Below, one piece after another: positions 8,895 through 17,711 of a DNA stretch of 64,000 nt; position 1 is the stretch's first letter; the number at the start of each line of letters is the position of its first letter. The notes below the pieces were generated by a model. It had not been told where the DNA came from, made no database searches, and saw nothing but the letters and a program-made list of their open reading frames with translations. The stretch is from Candidatus Thiothrix putei (lineage in GTDB: Bacteria; Pseudomonadota; Gammaproteobacteria; Thiotrichales; Thiotrichaceae), in contig CP124756.1 of the NCBI GenBank assembly GCA_029972225.1, positions 2,214,001 through 2,278,000 on the forward strand, in the 5' to 3' direction. The translations under genes were made by a program, and so were the position numbers.

Positions 8895-9169
8895 CTTGTC
8901 ATAAGGCACATATAGAGCCATGAGGCTAGAAACCTAAACGCGCGTTGAATTATTCAGCGAATATTACCTTTTATCGAAAGCCCGTTTGCTTTTCCTGAAA
9001 GCGTGTATTACTTTTAGTTTTCAGGCGATAAATGCCGTTAGGGTGGCAACCTTCGATATTTCGGAAATAGCCAATAGATCACCATTGGAAACCCAAACAT
9101 TGCGGTTTCCGCGTCTTGCATTCTTTGGGTGTGCAGGATGCCAGTAGGCGACTGGGTGGGAAGTAAGAA

Positions 9170-9197
9170 AGCCGAACAGTTTGCACCTGTCCGGCTT
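9170..9197. terminator. bidirectional terminator-like hairpin before rep
   Basis: agccgaacag and ctgtccggct form a stem with one mismatch around tttgcac, flanked by A-rich and T-rich ends on either strand. It lies 40 bases before the rep start. Confidence 0.4.
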
Positions 9198-9237
9198 TGG
9201 ATAATCCAAAGCTCTTACGTAACAAGAGGTTTAGATC

Positions 9238-10503
9238 ATGCGTACTGTAACGCCTGCGGGGGATACCTGCAACCATTCTATTGATGAACCGTTTCAAGGT
9301 TCGTTCTATGTTCGTAGCCTCCTTGGCTTTCCGTTTCCTTCTAGTTCCTATGCAGCTATCAAGCTTCCCAGTGGTGTTACTGCTGGGTCTTCTTGGGATT
9401 GCGTACCAGATTGGGCAGAATGGGATGATGAAGCGGGAGGCTGTGTTGTCCCGCTTGATGAATCTCAGGTGTGGGATTGTCCTATTCTGGATGCTAAGCC
9501 GTTGCCTCCTGAGCCTTCTGGGTTTGCTGTCATCAAGTCCAAGTTCCGATTGGATTCGGAAAGGGTGCTTGATCAATGGTTAGCTGATCGTCAGATTCAG
9601 CAACAGGCTGAAAGCGATGCGCTGTTACAAGCTAAGCAAGCCGCTATGGTGCGTTGGATACCAGGCACGGGCATTCCTGTAATGTCCTACATTCCGCGTT
9701 CCGATTGTGTGGAAATCATTGATATTCAGGTGGGTGTACAGGATGTAGTCATCAAGCATTCAACGAAAAACGGGGCTATCAAAAACCATGCCGGTGGTGG
9801 GAAGAGGGGGGTTATCAAGGAACTCTCTAGGCAGTCTATCAAGCGTCTCAAACTAACGGCGCGTAATGTCCCTGAAGGCTCTTTTAATGCGTTTTTGACT
9901 CTCACCTATCCTGACACTTTCCCAACGGATGGCGTCAAGGTTAAGCGTGATTTGGATGTTATGCGTAAATGGCTTAAACGTCACGGTGTCGGCGGGGCTT
10001 TTTGGTTCTTGGAGTTTCAGCAGCGGGGTGCGCCTCACTTTCACCTGTTCATTTCTAATTATCCGCTATGTGGGGTCAAGGGTGTTGCTGAACATTGGTA
10101 TAAGGTTGTGGGGTCTGGTGATCCTAAGCATCTGGATTGGCATCTTGGAAAGCTATCGGGTCGCTCATGTTTGGAGTATGTCCGCAAGCCTCACGCTGCC
10201 AGCTTCTACGCTACTAAATACGCAAGTAAGCAGGAACAAAAGCAAGTCCCAGAGGGCTATACCAGCGTTGGCAGATTTTGGGGTACTTTCGGCAATATGA
10301 AGCCCGTCTGGACGTTCATCAGTGGCACGGGTTCCCATTGCGTAGCCAGAACTAAGGTTCTGGTGAACAACTTCCGTTGCTCCTTTGACAAGCGGGCTAT
10401 GCAAGGTCACTGGCTCCACAAGACACTTGCCTCGACTGTCATGTGGGGCGGTGCTGCTGAGCTTGCTGAGATTATGGCGTTTGTCCAGTGGGTTCCTTTT
10501 TGA
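9238..10503 (+). CDS. HUH rolling-circle replication initiator (Rep)
   Basis: Makes the site-specific nick that starts rolling-circle replication of a phage or plasmid. 421 aa. Three Rep motifs are in order: FLTLTYP at 219-225, the metal-binding HFH (HUH) in GAPHFHLFIS at 267-269, and YATKYASK at 324-331 with the candidate nucleophile Tyr324/Tyr328 and Lys. The first 200 residues are unrecognised. Ribosome-binding site aagagg lies 8 bases before the ATG. The layout (long N-terminal region, HUH domain in the second half) resembles initiators of filamentous-phage-like elements. It is the only recognised functional gene of the element. Confidence 0.88.
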   Translation: MRTVTPAGDTCNHSIDEPFQGSFYVRSLLGFPFPSSSYAAIKLPSGVTAGSSWDCVPDWAEWDDEAGGCVVPLDESQVWDCPILDAKPLPPEPSGFAVIKSKFRLDSERVLDQWLADRQIQQQAESDALLQAKQAAMVRWIPGTGIPVMSYIPRSDCVEIIDIQVGVQDVVIKHSTKNGAIKNHAGGGKRGVIKELSRQSIKRLKLTARNVPEGSFNAFLTLTYPDTFPTDGVKVKRDLDVMRKWLKRHGVGGAFWFLEFQQRGAPHFHLFISNYPLCGVKGVAEHWYKVVGSGDPKHLDWHLGKLSGRSCLEYVRKPHAASFYATKYASKQEQKQVPEGYTSVGRFWGTFGNMKPVWTFISGTGSHCVARTKVLVNNFRCSFDKRAMQGHWLHKTLASTVMWGGAAELAEIMAFVQWVPF

Positions 10504-10530
10504 TTCCTGTAACACTAATCAAGTGAGCGT

Positions 10531-10890
10531 ATGCAAATAGATTTATGGTCAGATTGTGACGCTGTACCGTTCCGGTTCCGTGTACACATCAAGCAGCACA
10601 ATGAACGTATCTTGGGGCTGTCTTTGGGGATGCCGAAAGGGGTTAGGGATCCAATAAAGTCGGTTCAGCAGTCGTTACGTTTTAGCGGCGATTGCCATCC
10701 TGACAAGCCTGAAACCTACCTTGCGTCTCTCTCACACCGATTTGACTCTATTACCAATGGGGATTATGGCAATCGGCTGTTTTGGGAGGGTGCTATGCAA
10801 GCATTGGAAGGCAAGCTGTTACGTTTCGATACTGACGATGGGGCGGTATTGGCTCAGGAAATGGATAAGGTTTATCCTGTAAGCATTTGA
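10531..10890 (+). CDS. hypothetical protein of the Rep element
   Basis: 119 aa, starting 27 bases after rep in the same direction, so probably co-transcribed. The sequence (MQIDLWSDCDAVPFRFRVHIKQHNERILG...) has no recognised domain, no signal peptide and no membrane segment, which argues against a coat protein. Position directly after rep suggests a replication accessory or single-strand DNA-binding role, but nothing in the sequence shows this. It ends back-to-back with the opposing gene at 10891 with no gap. Confidence 0.6.
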   Translation: MQIDLWSDCDAVPFRFRVHIKQHNERILGLSLGMPKGVRDPIKSVQQSLRFSGDCHPDKPETYLASLSHRFDSITNGDYGNRLFWEGAMQALEGKLLRFDTDDGAVLAQEMDKVYPVSI

Positions 10891-11163
10891 TTATAAAGAT
10901 TTTGGCAGTTTCACAGACACCTCTTGACCGTTCCATCGAATCACGATTTCGGGGGATTCCTCTATTCGGGCTATCCGTCGTTTGAGTTCCGTTTTCAGGC
11001 TTAGCACTTGTAAAGGGCTTCCCGTCAATTCATGGGCTAATTCTTGGGTGAAAAGCGAGGTCTTTACCATGGTGGGGCTGTAGCGGTTGCCGTCAGGGTC
11101 AATAAGATAGCCCTCCCAAAATCTCCAACCTTTCCAGTGCTTTGGTAGTTCCCTATTTCGCAT
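10891..11163 (-). CDS. small phage-type protein whose start codon lies inside dif
   Basis: 90 aa from the ATG at 11163. The N-terminus (KHWKGWRFWEGYLIDPDGNRYSP) has the W..WRF...L.PDG...P pattern of small phage proteins of the DUF3653 kind, often adjacent to phage replication genes; this resemblance is from memory. A longer frame runs to 11241 through AT-rich sequence but has no family support. The ATG is the complement of CAT inside the XerC arm. Its first 17 codons are repeated at 8077-8126, where the frame stops. Integration state therefore decides which promoter drives it. Confidence 0.55.
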   Translation of the reverse strand: MRNRELPKHWKGWRFWEGYLIDPDGNRYSPTMVKTSLFTQELAHELTGSPLQVLSLKTELKRRIARIEESPEIVIRWNGQEVSVKLPKSL

Positions 11164-11171
11164 AATACATA
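11114..11171. repeat. 58-bp direct repeat, right copy
   Basis: Identical to 8077-8134. It includes the 5' end of the minus-strand gene and the XerC arm plus spacer of dif. Divergence starts exactly at the first base of the XerD arm (11172 versus 8135). Confidence 0.95.
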
Positions 11172-11182
11172 TTATGTCAAAT
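11155..11182 (+). other. dif: dif, chromosome dimer resolution site for XerC/XerD
   Basis: XerC arm ATTTCGCATAA, spacer TACATA, XerD arm TTATGTCAAAT. E. coli dif has GGTGCGCATAA, TGTATA and TTATGTTAAAT, so the XerD arm differs at one base and the inner XerC arm (CGCATAA) is identical. FtsK-directed XerCD recombination here resolves chromosome dimers at division. The XerD arm is also half of a palindrome (11171-11191). KOPS-like octamers converge on it from both sides. Confidence 0.88.
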
Positions 11183-11247
11183 TGACATAATATAAGTGTT
11201 ATGTAGATATATGGGAGGTAGACAAAACGGTAAAGACGCAAAATGGA

Positions 11248-11667
11248 CTAGCGTTTGCATATAGGAGAATCATCAGGTGTTTCTACGCTGCGTACAATCG
11301 TATCAACAAATGCATTCAGTTCATCGGTTGTGATGACCGCCAGCATTCGAGCCATAACATTAGGGTCTACTTGCGCAATGGTTTGATGCCCCCCTGATAA
11401 TTGCAGATAAATACCAGCAGTACTTTTGGAGTCAGTATCTTCAATTCCCGCCTCTACTAACGCTTGGTCAGCTTCACTTAGTTCATCATACAAGTCATCT
11501 AACTTATCCCATAAATCATCATCTACCCCTTCAGCAATTTTCAGGACAATAGCGCCCTGCACAGGCTCAATTTCGCGCTCAAAGTGCAAATCATGCTCAT
11601 GTAATGTATCAATAAATTGATCGGCGATAGTTTGTGTAAAAAAAAGGTATTCTAGTACTTCATTCAT
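11248..11667 (-). CDS. conserved hypothetical acidic protein
   Basis: 139 aa from the ATG at 11667; a TTG start at 11679 is possible, but aggttgaatgttattATG gives better spacing. Highly acidic (WDKLDDLYDELSEADQALVEAG), no signal peptide or membrane segment. I do not recognise a family. It lies directly downstream of the SDR gene on the same strand (13-base gap), so the two are probably one transcript. It is the first chromosomal gene to the right of dif. Confidence 0.7.
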   Translation of the reverse strand: MNEVLEYLFFTQTIADQFIDTLHEHDLHFEREIEPVQGAIVLKIAEGVDDDLWDKLDDLYDELSEADQALVEAGIEDTDSKSTAGIYLQLSGGHQTIAQVDPNVMARMLAVITTDELNAFVDTIVRSVETPDDSPICKR

Positions 11668-11680
11668 AATAACATTCAAC

Positions 11681-12520
11681 CTATTGATTTTCTTTACTTG
11701 AAATGCGAATTAATAATTGGTCTAGCCAAGTTGTAGGTAGAATCCTACGCAATGTCCAGAATAAATGCGCTGGTACAGTGACTGGATAACGTGCTTTAGG
11801 CTTAGGACTTTCCAGTGCATGAATAACTTTCGCCAACACGGCTTCTGGTGGCAGCGTAAACGGCGCAGCAGCCCCTTCTTTTTCTAAGCGGCGTATTGCA
11901 CCTTGGTATTTATCTCGATGCACGCTTTGATCAATACTTACATGTGTTTTAAGTGACTGCAATGCATTAGACCTAAAACGGCTTTCAATGGGGCCTGGTT
12001 CAATCAAGCACACTTTGATATCCGTATCGGCTAGTTCTAAACGTAAGGTGTCTGCGATACCTTCTACAGCGTATTTGCTGGCATTATAGGCTCCCCGAAA
12101 CGGCAATGCCACGTAACCTAGCAAAGAACTGTTATAAATGATCCGCCCTTCATTGCGCTGGCGTAACAATGGCATGACCATCGTCGTCAATTGATGCCAG
12201 CCGAACACATTGGTGGCAAACTGTTGCTCTAGGGCTTCACGTGATAAATCTTCCAATGCACCTACTTGACCATAAGCACCATTATGAAACACCGCATACA
12301 GCTCACTGTTAGTACGTAGCATCAACTCATATACGGCATCTTTTACACTTTCAGCGTCAGCCAGATCCAATTGTAGTGTTTTAAATCCCTCCCCTTCCAA
12401 GCGTTCAACATCCTCTGCTTTACGGGCAGAAGCAAACACTTGGTAGCCACGTTCGCGTAAACCTTTTGCTACACAGTAACCTATTCCGCTAGAACAGCCA
12501 GTAATTAACACATTGCGCAT
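11681..12520 (-). CDS. short-chain dehydrogenase/reductase
   Basis: 279 aa classical SDR. Nucleotide-binding TGCSSGIGYCVAKGL near the N-terminus, HNGAYGQ (the NNAG-equivalent), catalytic Ser in YNSSLLGYVALPF and YNASKYA with Tyr and Lys are present. The substrate is unknown; the C-terminal extension (ALESPKPKARYPVTVPAHLFWTLRRILP) matches a broad family of SDRs of unknown substrate in proteobacteria. Divergent from the fmdB-like gene at 12636. Confidence 0.88.
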   Translation of the reverse strand: MRNVLITGCSSGIGYCVAKGLRERGYQVFASARKAEDVERLEGEGFKTLQLDLADAESVKDAVYELMLRTNSELYAVFHNGAYGQVGALEDLSREALEQQFATNVFGWHQLTTMVMPLLRQRNEGRIIYNSSLLGYVALPFRGAYNASKYAVEGIADTLRLELADTDIKVCLIEPGPIESRFRSNALQSLKTHVSIDQSVHRDKYQGAIRRLEKEGAAAPFTLPPEAVLAKVIHALESPKPKARYPVTVPAHLFWTLRRILPTTWLDQLLIRISSKENQ

Positions 12521-12635
12521 ATTTTTTGAGCTCCTCTACACATCAGAAGAGAGAATGTAACGTGATTCATTGAATTCAAGCAACTACGCCCCTATTATTA
12601 TGAGCTGCTAATATACACAGACTGGAGTCTAAAAT

Positions 12636-12893
12636 ATGCCAATTTACGCTTATCAATGTAGTGCTTGTGGTCATGAACTGGAAGCATTACAAAAAATGTC
12701 AGATGCCCCGTTAACTGAGTGCCCTGCTTGCCATGCATCCACTTTGGCAAAAACAGTGACCGCCGCCGCCTTCCGTCTCGGTGGTGGTGGTTGGTATGAG
12801 ACTGACTTCAAAAGCGGCAACAAAAAGAATCTTGCCAGCACGGATGCTCCCTCTTCTGCTTGTGGGACAGGCGCCTGTCCTGCCTGTAAGTAA
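12636..12893 (+). CDS. FmdB-family zinc ribbon protein
   Basis: 85 aa. The N-terminus MPIYAYQCSACGHELEALQKMSDAPLTECPACH carries the CxxC...CxxC zinc ribbon typical of the FmdB regulatory protein family, followed by the family's FRLGGGGWYETDFKSG segment. A second cysteine cluster ends the protein (CGTGACPACK). In many proteobacteria this gene precedes aspS; here two outer-membrane genes lie in between. The exact role is unknown. Confidence 0.9.
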   Translation: MPIYAYQCSACGHELEALQKMSDAPLTECPACHASTLAKTVTAAAFRLGGGGWYETDFKSGNKKNLASTDAPSSACGTGACPACK

Positions 12894-13051
12894 ATAGTTT
12901 AAATAGTTGTAGATATCTTCCCTCCTCCTGCGTGAAGAGGCGAAGAAATCTTATCTTGTCAATCCACTCATCGGAAAAAGCATAACTCTCACGACAGACC
13001 AGAATAAAATAATCATGGTTGCTTAATTAAAACAATAAAAGGGTACAGACC

Positions 13052-13696
13052 ATGATGAAAAAATCTATTCTGCTTGCGGCAGTCATCGCTACTATTTCAC
13101 ATTCACCGGTATTTGCAGGCGGTTCTTTGTTTGGTGGCTCTGAAAGTGGTGATGCTGGTGCTATTTATGGTGGGGCAAGTATTGGTCAATCCAGTGATAG
13201 CACTTGTGACTCTGTTATCGACCAAGCGGGGGCGTTACTGGGCGATTTTGAGTGTCCCACTCCCAGTGGCTGGAAGGTATTTGGCGGTTACAAAGTAACA
13301 CCAAATCTGGCTGTTGAAGGCGCTTATGTTGACTTTGGTGAAGCATCTACTAGCGGCGCTATACCTGTCATTCCTGGCGTTAATGCCGTTCCCAATGCAA
13401 CAGATCTCACTGCTCAAGCAACAGGATTCAACGTTTCAGGTGTCGCCAGTACTGAGTTAACTGAAGAACTTAACTTATTCGGTAAAGCAGGCATGATGAT
13501 GTGGGAAAAAGAAACGACAGCAAAAATTCAAGGTGTCAACACCTTATCAACAACAAATGACGGCGTTGATCTATCCTTGGGCGCAGGTGCTGAATACAAA
13601 ATCAATGACAACTGGGGGATACGCGGTGAAGCTGAACACTTTAACGGGCTGAATAACAACCTCTATTCCGTTGGTGCAACATTTGCAACATTCTGA
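13052..13696 (+). CDS. outer membrane beta-barrel protein
   Basis: 214 aa with a signal peptide (MMKKSILLAAVIATISHSPVFAG). The mature part shows the alternating pattern of an eight-strand OmpA-like barrel: GAIYGGASIGQSS, VFGGYKVTPNLAVEGAYVDFG, LFGKAGMMMWEKE, DLSLGAGAEYKINDNWGIRGEAEHF and a terminal YSVGATFATF ending in Phe, as outer membrane assembly signals do. Two cysteines (CDSVID...FECP) may form a loop disulfide. Paralogous to the next gene. Ligand or function unknown. Confidence 0.85.
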   Translation: MMKKSILLAAVIATISHSPVFAGGSLFGGSESGDAGAIYGGASIGQSSDSTCDSVIDQAGALLGDFECPTPSGWKVFGGYKVTPNLAVEGAYVDFGEASTSGAIPVIPGVNAVPNATDLTAQATGFNVSGVASTELTEELNLFGKAGMMMWEKETTAKIQGVNTLSTTNDGVDLSLGAGAEYKINDNWGIRGEAEHFNGLNNNLYSVGATFATF

Positions 13697-13733
13697 TTAA
13701 TTTCCCCCTTTTCTGAACCACTAACCCCCTCCT

Positions 13734-13765
13734 CCCTTTCTTATTGCAATGCCTTTAAGAAAGGG
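13734..13765. repeat. intergenic hairpin between the two outer membrane genes
   Basis: 10-bp stem ccctttctta / taagaaaggg with a 12-nt loop. No T-run follows it, so it may limit read-through or stabilise the upstream message rather than end transcription. Confidence 0.5.
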
Positions 13766-13788
13766 AACGGTGAAAAGGAAAATCCCTA

Positions 13789-14352
13789 ATGAAAGCTTAC
13801 AGTTTAATCTGTTTACTCAGTGTGATAGTTAGTCCCACTACTTTACTGGCAGAAGATTTATTTGCTGCCAATGAAACCTCTCCTGGTCAGTTTTATGCTG
13901 GTTTTAGCTTGCTAAAGTCTGATGCTGAATGCAGTTTTCAGAATATTGCTTGCGATAGTACTGGCTATAAATTGGCAACTGGTTATAAATTTAATAATAG
14001 TTTAGCGATAGAAGGCGGATATTATAATTTATTCAGTAATGACGGAGTAAGTGCAAGCACTTCGGAAAAATCTACTGTCAAGGGTTCAGGGCTTGCGCTA
14101 TCAACGATTGGTTCTTATGCAGTCGATGATAAAACCTCATTATCTGGCAGAGTAGGGATCATGGCATGGGATGCTGAAGCTAATACTAATGGTATACCCG
14201 TAAATGGTATGAACGGTACAGATATACTGCTTGGTGTCGGCGCAGGTTATAAATTGAACGATCACTGGCAGTTACGTGGTGAATACGAACACGTAGGTGG
14301 TGATTTAGAAGCTAAGATCTACTCTCTTGGCACAACGCTTTCTACTTTGTAA
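13789..14352 (+). CDS. outer membrane beta-barrel protein, paralogue
   Basis: 187 aa with an N-terminal signal (MKAYSLICLLSVIVSPTTLLA). Same plan as the gene upstream: FYAGFSLLKSDAEC, YKLATGYKFNNSLAIEGGYYNLFS, LSGRVGIMAWDAEA, DILLGVGAGYKLNDHWQLRGEYEH and YSLGTTLSTL. Also has two cysteines (CSFQNIAC). It is shorter in the first extracellular loops. Likely a diverged tandem duplicate. Confidence 0.82.
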   Translation: MKAYSLICLLSVIVSPTTLLAEDLFAANETSPGQFYAGFSLLKSDAECSFQNIACDSTGYKLATGYKFNNSLAIEGGYYNLFSNDGVSASTSEKSTVKGSGLALSTIGSYAVDDKTSLSGRVGIMAWDAEANTNGIPVNGMNGTDILLGVGAGYKLNDHWQLRGEYEHVGGDLEAKIYSLGTTLSTL

Positions 14353-14483
14353 CGGCGCATAGCACATTCCTGTATCTGGCTTGCGTATCAGGCTGTCAGG
14401 GCTTAACATTCCCGCCTTTACAGTCAACGTTCCCGGCTTAAATAAAAATCGGGGCAGAATGAAACAAACAGGAATAAGAAGCA

Positions 14484-16253
14484 ATGCGTAGCCATTATTG
14501 CGGGCAGGTGGATGAAGCCCTGCTGGATCAGCAAGTTACTTTGTGTGGATGGGTAAACCGTCGCCGTGACCACGGTGGCGTCATTTTTATTGATTTGCGT
14601 GACCGTGAAGGCATCGTACAGGTCGTATTCGATCCTGATCGTGCAGAGGTTTTTAATACTGCTGAAAAAGCACGTAATGAATACGTATTACAAGTAGTCG
14701 GTAAAGTACGTCGCCGCCCTGCTGGCACTGAAAACGCCAACTTGCGCAGCGGTCAAATCGAGATTCTCGGTGTTGAACTGAATGTATTGAACACATCAGA
14801 AACACCACCATTCCAGTTGGATGAAGATAACGTTGGTGAAGAAACGCGCCTGACTTATCGTTATATCGACTTGCGTCGCCCGGAAATGCAGAAACGGATG
14901 CAAATGCGTGCGAAAGTCACCGGCTTTTTACGTCGTTTCCTTGAAGACAATGGTTTTCTCGATATTGAAACACCAATGTTGACGAAAGCAACCCCAGAAG
15001 GTGCTCGTGACTACCTAGTACCTAGCCGAACTCACCCTGGCTCATTCTTTGCTCTGCCCCAATCACCACAGTTGTTCAAACAATTGTTGATGATGTCAGG
15101 TATGGATCGCTACTATCAATTCGCACGTTGTTTCCGGGATGAAGACCTGCGTGCTGATCGTCAGCCTGAATTTACTCAGTTGGATATTGAAACATCCTTT
15201 ATGGATGACAATGCCATCATGGGTTTGATGGAAGCCATGATGCGGGCAACGTTCAAGGAAACTTTAGGTGTCGATCTGCCTAACCCACTACCACGTATGC
15301 CCTACTCCGAAGCCATGCACCGTTTTGGCTCTGACAAACCGGATATGCGTATCCCGCTCGAATTCATCGAAGTCAGTGATCTGATGGAAAGTGTCGAATT
15401 CAAGGTGTTCTCAGCACCCGCCAAAGACCCTGACAGCCGTGTAGTGGCAATGCGTTTGCCTAATGGTGGTGAACTGTCCCGTAAAGAAATCGACGACTAC
15501 ACGGCATTTGTAGGGCGTTACGGGGCTAAAGGTTTAGCTTATATTAAAGTCAATGATATTGCCGCTGGGCGTGAGGGTTTACAGTCTCCGATCATGAAGT
15601 TCCTGCCAGATGAAACGGTTACTGGCATTATGGAACGAACCGGTGCGCAAACGGGCGACTTGATTTTCTTCGGTGCTGATAAGGCTCGTGTGGTTAACGA
15701 TGCCTTAGGTGCTTTACGGGTGAAGTTGGGTCATGATCGTGGTCTGATTCAAGGTGAATGGGCTGCCTTATGGGTCGTGGATTTCCCAATGTTTGAGTGG
15801 GATGATAAAGATAACCGTTGGGTTGCACTACATCACCCCTTCACAGCACCTAAAGGCACTCCAGAAGAATTGTTGGCAAATCCAGGGAAAGCACTGTCAA
15901 TTGCTTACGATATGGTACTCAATGGTACAGAAGTCGGCGGTGGTTCGGTACGTATCCACAATATGGAAATGCAGAAATCCGTCTTCAAACTTTTGGGTAT
16001 TTCTGACGAAGAAGCACAAGAAAAGTTTGGCTTCTTGCTGAATGCATTGAAGTACGGTTGCCCTCCTCACGGTGGTTTAGCGTTTGGGTTAGATCGCTTG
16101 ATCATGTTGATGACGGGTAGTCAGTCTATCCGAGATGTAATGGCATTTCCTAAAACACAAACGGCTGCTTGCCCATTGACTGATGCACCTGCTGAGGTCA
16201 ATACAAAACAGTTACGTGAATTGAATATTCGCGTTCAGTTACCACAAAAGTAA
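14484..16253 (+). CDS. aspS: aspartyl-tRNA synthetase
   Basis: 589 aa, the usual bacterial length. N-terminal anticodon-binding OB fold ([28 protein letters not shown]), class II motif 2 ([24 protein letters not shown]), the GAD insertion domain, and motif 3 ([15 protein letters not shown]). Followed by a strong terminator. Confidence 0.98.
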   Translation: MRSHYCGQVDEALLDQQVTLCGWVNRRRDHGGVIFIDLRDREGIVQVVFDPDRAEVFNTAEKARNEYVLQVVGKVRRRPAGTENANLRSGQIEILGVELNVLNTSETPPFQLDEDNVGEETRLTYRYIDLRRPEMQKRMQMRAKVTGFLRRFLEDNGFLDIETPMLTKATPEGARDYLVPSRTHPGSFFALPQSPQLFKQLLMMSGMDRYYQFARCFRDEDLRADRQPEFTQLDIETSFMDDNAIMGLMEAMMRATFKETLGVDLPNPLPRMPYSEAMHRFGSDKPDMRIPLEFIEVSDLMESVEFKVFSAPAKDPDSRVVAMRLPNGGELSRKEIDDYTAFVGRYGAKGLAYIKVNDIAAGREGLQSPIMKFLPDETVTGIMERTGAQTGDLIFFGADKARVVNDALGALRVKLGHDRGLIQGEWAALWVVDFPMFEWDDKDNRWVALHHPFTAPKGTPEELLANPGKALSIAYDMVLNGTEVGGGSVRIHNMEMQKSVFKLLGISDEEAQEKFGFLLNALKYGCPPHGGLAFGLDRLIMLMTGSQSIRDVMAFPKTQTAACPLTDAPAEVNTKQLRELNIRVQLPQK

Positions 16254-16260
16254 CACACCA

Positions 16261-16317
16261 AACCTAGGGTATCCCAAATGTTTACTTACGTAGCGAATGG
16301 GATACCCTAGGTTTTTT
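16261..16317 (+). terminator. rho-independent terminator after aspS
   Basis: 16-bp perfect stem (16261-16276 / 16298-16313) with a 21-nt loop, followed by a run of six T. It begins 7 bases after the aspS stop. Confidence 0.93.
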
Positions 16318-16415
16318 ACTATTTATTTAAAATTCATAAACGTAATTACTTATTAAGTATAATACTAATATTTTCAATAATTTATTTGTAAATAATTAAT
16401 ACATTTATTACGTAT

Positions 16416-17711
16416 TTAGCTTCTCACCAGTTCAAAGAATGTTGCAGGCTTCCCGCTGCGCCCATCAGTACGTTGTTTAACACTACGCTTGATTCTTCCC
16501 TGTGTTTCCAATGACTTAAGAAGCGTGTTCATTGCCGCAGATTTGATATTCTGCTGGAATACATTCACTCTGATCTGAGTAGTCGTTAACTTGCCGTGTT
16601 TGCGCAAGGCGGCGATAATCTTGCCTTCGTCCTCGTTCTGTTCTCCTTCAAAAATGTAGGCGACACTACCAAGGCAATAATCCCAAATATACGTAGCAGC
16701 ACGTAAATGTTGTGGCTCTACTTCATCCTTGCAGTCGAGTAAGGCAAAAATACAAGCAATGCGTAACACTTGTACCCGCGAACGCTCGGACATCGGTGAA
16801 TTCACCTTCGCTAAGGACAGTGCTAATGTTCCCCACAATTCCAGTGATTGAGCCGATAACGTTAACTCATTAACATCGCTGGCGAATTGGATGGCTTTGG
16901 CAACCGCATCAGCGTAATGCAGCATTTTGACGACAGGAATGCTTTCAGGAATAGCCACGATCTTGGGGCGGCGCACGCAGATCCATAAAATACGACTGGC
17001 TAGTGCTGTAGCGTATTCACTTTGTTCCAGACGCTTTACCAACTCTTCGTAAGTAATGTGTCCGACAAAACAGACATGCGCATCGGTTACGGTAACACGG
17101 TTATTTTTAGTCAGTGGTGAAAAGTTACCAGTATCCCAAAAACGGCGAATCGCCGCAGACACTGTATTGCCCTCTCGGCGTGCCGCTTGTAAAACGGCAG
17201 CAAACTCTTCTTCTAGAATCATCAGGCGTTTGTCCGTGATGCCTTTATCGGTTGGGTTGCCATCCTCATCTTCTGTATCGGCTGGGTCACGTACAGCCCA
17301 TGCTAACCCCTCCCCACTCGACATCGGTCTATCACGGTATAGCGCAAGTGGTAACCCCATTTTGCGTAACTGCACATTGACATAATCCTGCATCAATTTT
17401 CTAACAGGAGCCGCAGCCGTACCCTTACCCCCGCCAGCAGAACTCGCCGTCACACTGAATAAACGTGGCGGTGCTTCCACATCACCCAATCTCAGAACGG
17501 CTTTGTTTCCAAAATAAGCACCTGCCCATGTCAGCAGATGAATAAGCACACCAATAGGATCAGCTTCCGATTGTAAACAAGCATCGAAGGCAAAGCGGCC
17601 TGCTACGCCGTAATAACAGCCCTCGTGTGGTATCGGAAATTCCGATGGCGCTTCTTCGATTTCAATGGTGTTTTGCGAACCTGTTTCGGGCAGTTTGATG
17701 ACATTACTCAT
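16416..17711 (-). CDS. DUF3987-like P-loop protein, probably transferred
   Basis: 431 aa. Resembles the DUF3987/YfjI group of proteins found on phages and mobile islands, some related to replicative helicase-primase modules. A P-loop-like SSAGGGKGTAAAPV lies near residue 95 and an acidic RLMILEEEFAAVL (Walker-B-like) near 170. The C-terminal part looks like a winged helix (KLTTTQIRVNVFQQNIKSAAMNTLLKSLE). It is flanked on both sides by very AT-rich DNA (16318-16415 and 17712-17883), unlike neighbouring intergenic regions, and separates aspS from rlmKL. No integrase or repeats were found. Confidence 0.6.
   Translation of the reverse strand: MSNVIKLPETGSQNTIEIEEAPSEFPIPHEGCYYGVAGRFAFDACLQSEADPIGVLIHLLTWAGAYFGNKAVLRLGDVEAPPRLFSVTASSAGGGKGTAAAPVRKLMQDYVNVQLRKMGLPLALYRDRPMSSGEGLAWAVRDPADTEDEDGNPTDKGITDKRLMILEEEFAAVLQAARREGNTVSAAIRRFWDTGNFSPLTKNNRVTVTDAHVCFVGHITYEELVKRLEQSEYATALASRILWICVRRPKIVAIPESIPVVKMLHYADAVAKAIQFASDVNELTLSAQSLELWGTLALSLAKVNSPMSERSRVQVLRIACIFALLDCKDEVEPQHLRAATYIWDYCLGSVAYIFEGEQNEDEGKIIAALRKHGKLTTTQIRVNVFQQNIKSAAMNTLLKSLETQGRIKRSVKQRTDGRSGKPATFFELVRS

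Larger units (their letters stand above)
8146..9237. other. 1.1-kb largely non-coding region of the element
   Basis: No convincing gene apart from a weak minus-strand frame (8451-8678). It holds several inverted repeats (8205-8264, 8267-8299, 8850-8894, 9170-9197), a KOPS-like GGGTAGGG at 8171 and a gtgtacacctgtatac motif near 8812-8827. By analogy with single-strand replicating elements it probably contains the double- and single-strand origins and the rep promoter; the exact sites cannot be assigned. Confidence 0.5.
8129..11171. mobile_element. dif-integrated rolling-circle element (IMEX-like, possible satellite phage)
   Basis: About 3.04 kb between two dif-type sites. It carries a HUH Rep gene (9238-10503), a small downstream gene (10531-10890), an opposing small gene (10891-11163) and about 1.1 kb of hairpin-rich, mostly non-coding DNA. 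No coat, Zot/pI-type assembly or integrase gene is visible. Elements using host XerCD at dif are well known from Vibrio (CTX, VGJ and TLC phages); a Rep-only gene set most resembles a satellite. Boundaries are set by the spacer crossover positions. Confidence 0.8.

Noticed and set aside
9079..9576. Minus-strand open frame of 165 codons covering the start of rep
   Set aside because: Lies opposite the rep gene, has no ribosome-binding site or recognisable domain, and the HUH motifs on the + strand are clear.
11171..11191. Palindrome attatgtcaa-a-ttgacataat, considered as a regulator operator
   Set aside because: It is largely explained by the XerD arm of dif; an operator role cannot be excluded but has no separate support.
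10897..11241. Longer start of the small minus-strand gene at 11241
   Set aside because: The extra 26 residues (MRLYRFVYLPYIYITLILCQ...) come from AT-rich intergenic DNA that includes dif and are not part of the repeated copy; the ATG at 11163 fits the protein pattern.
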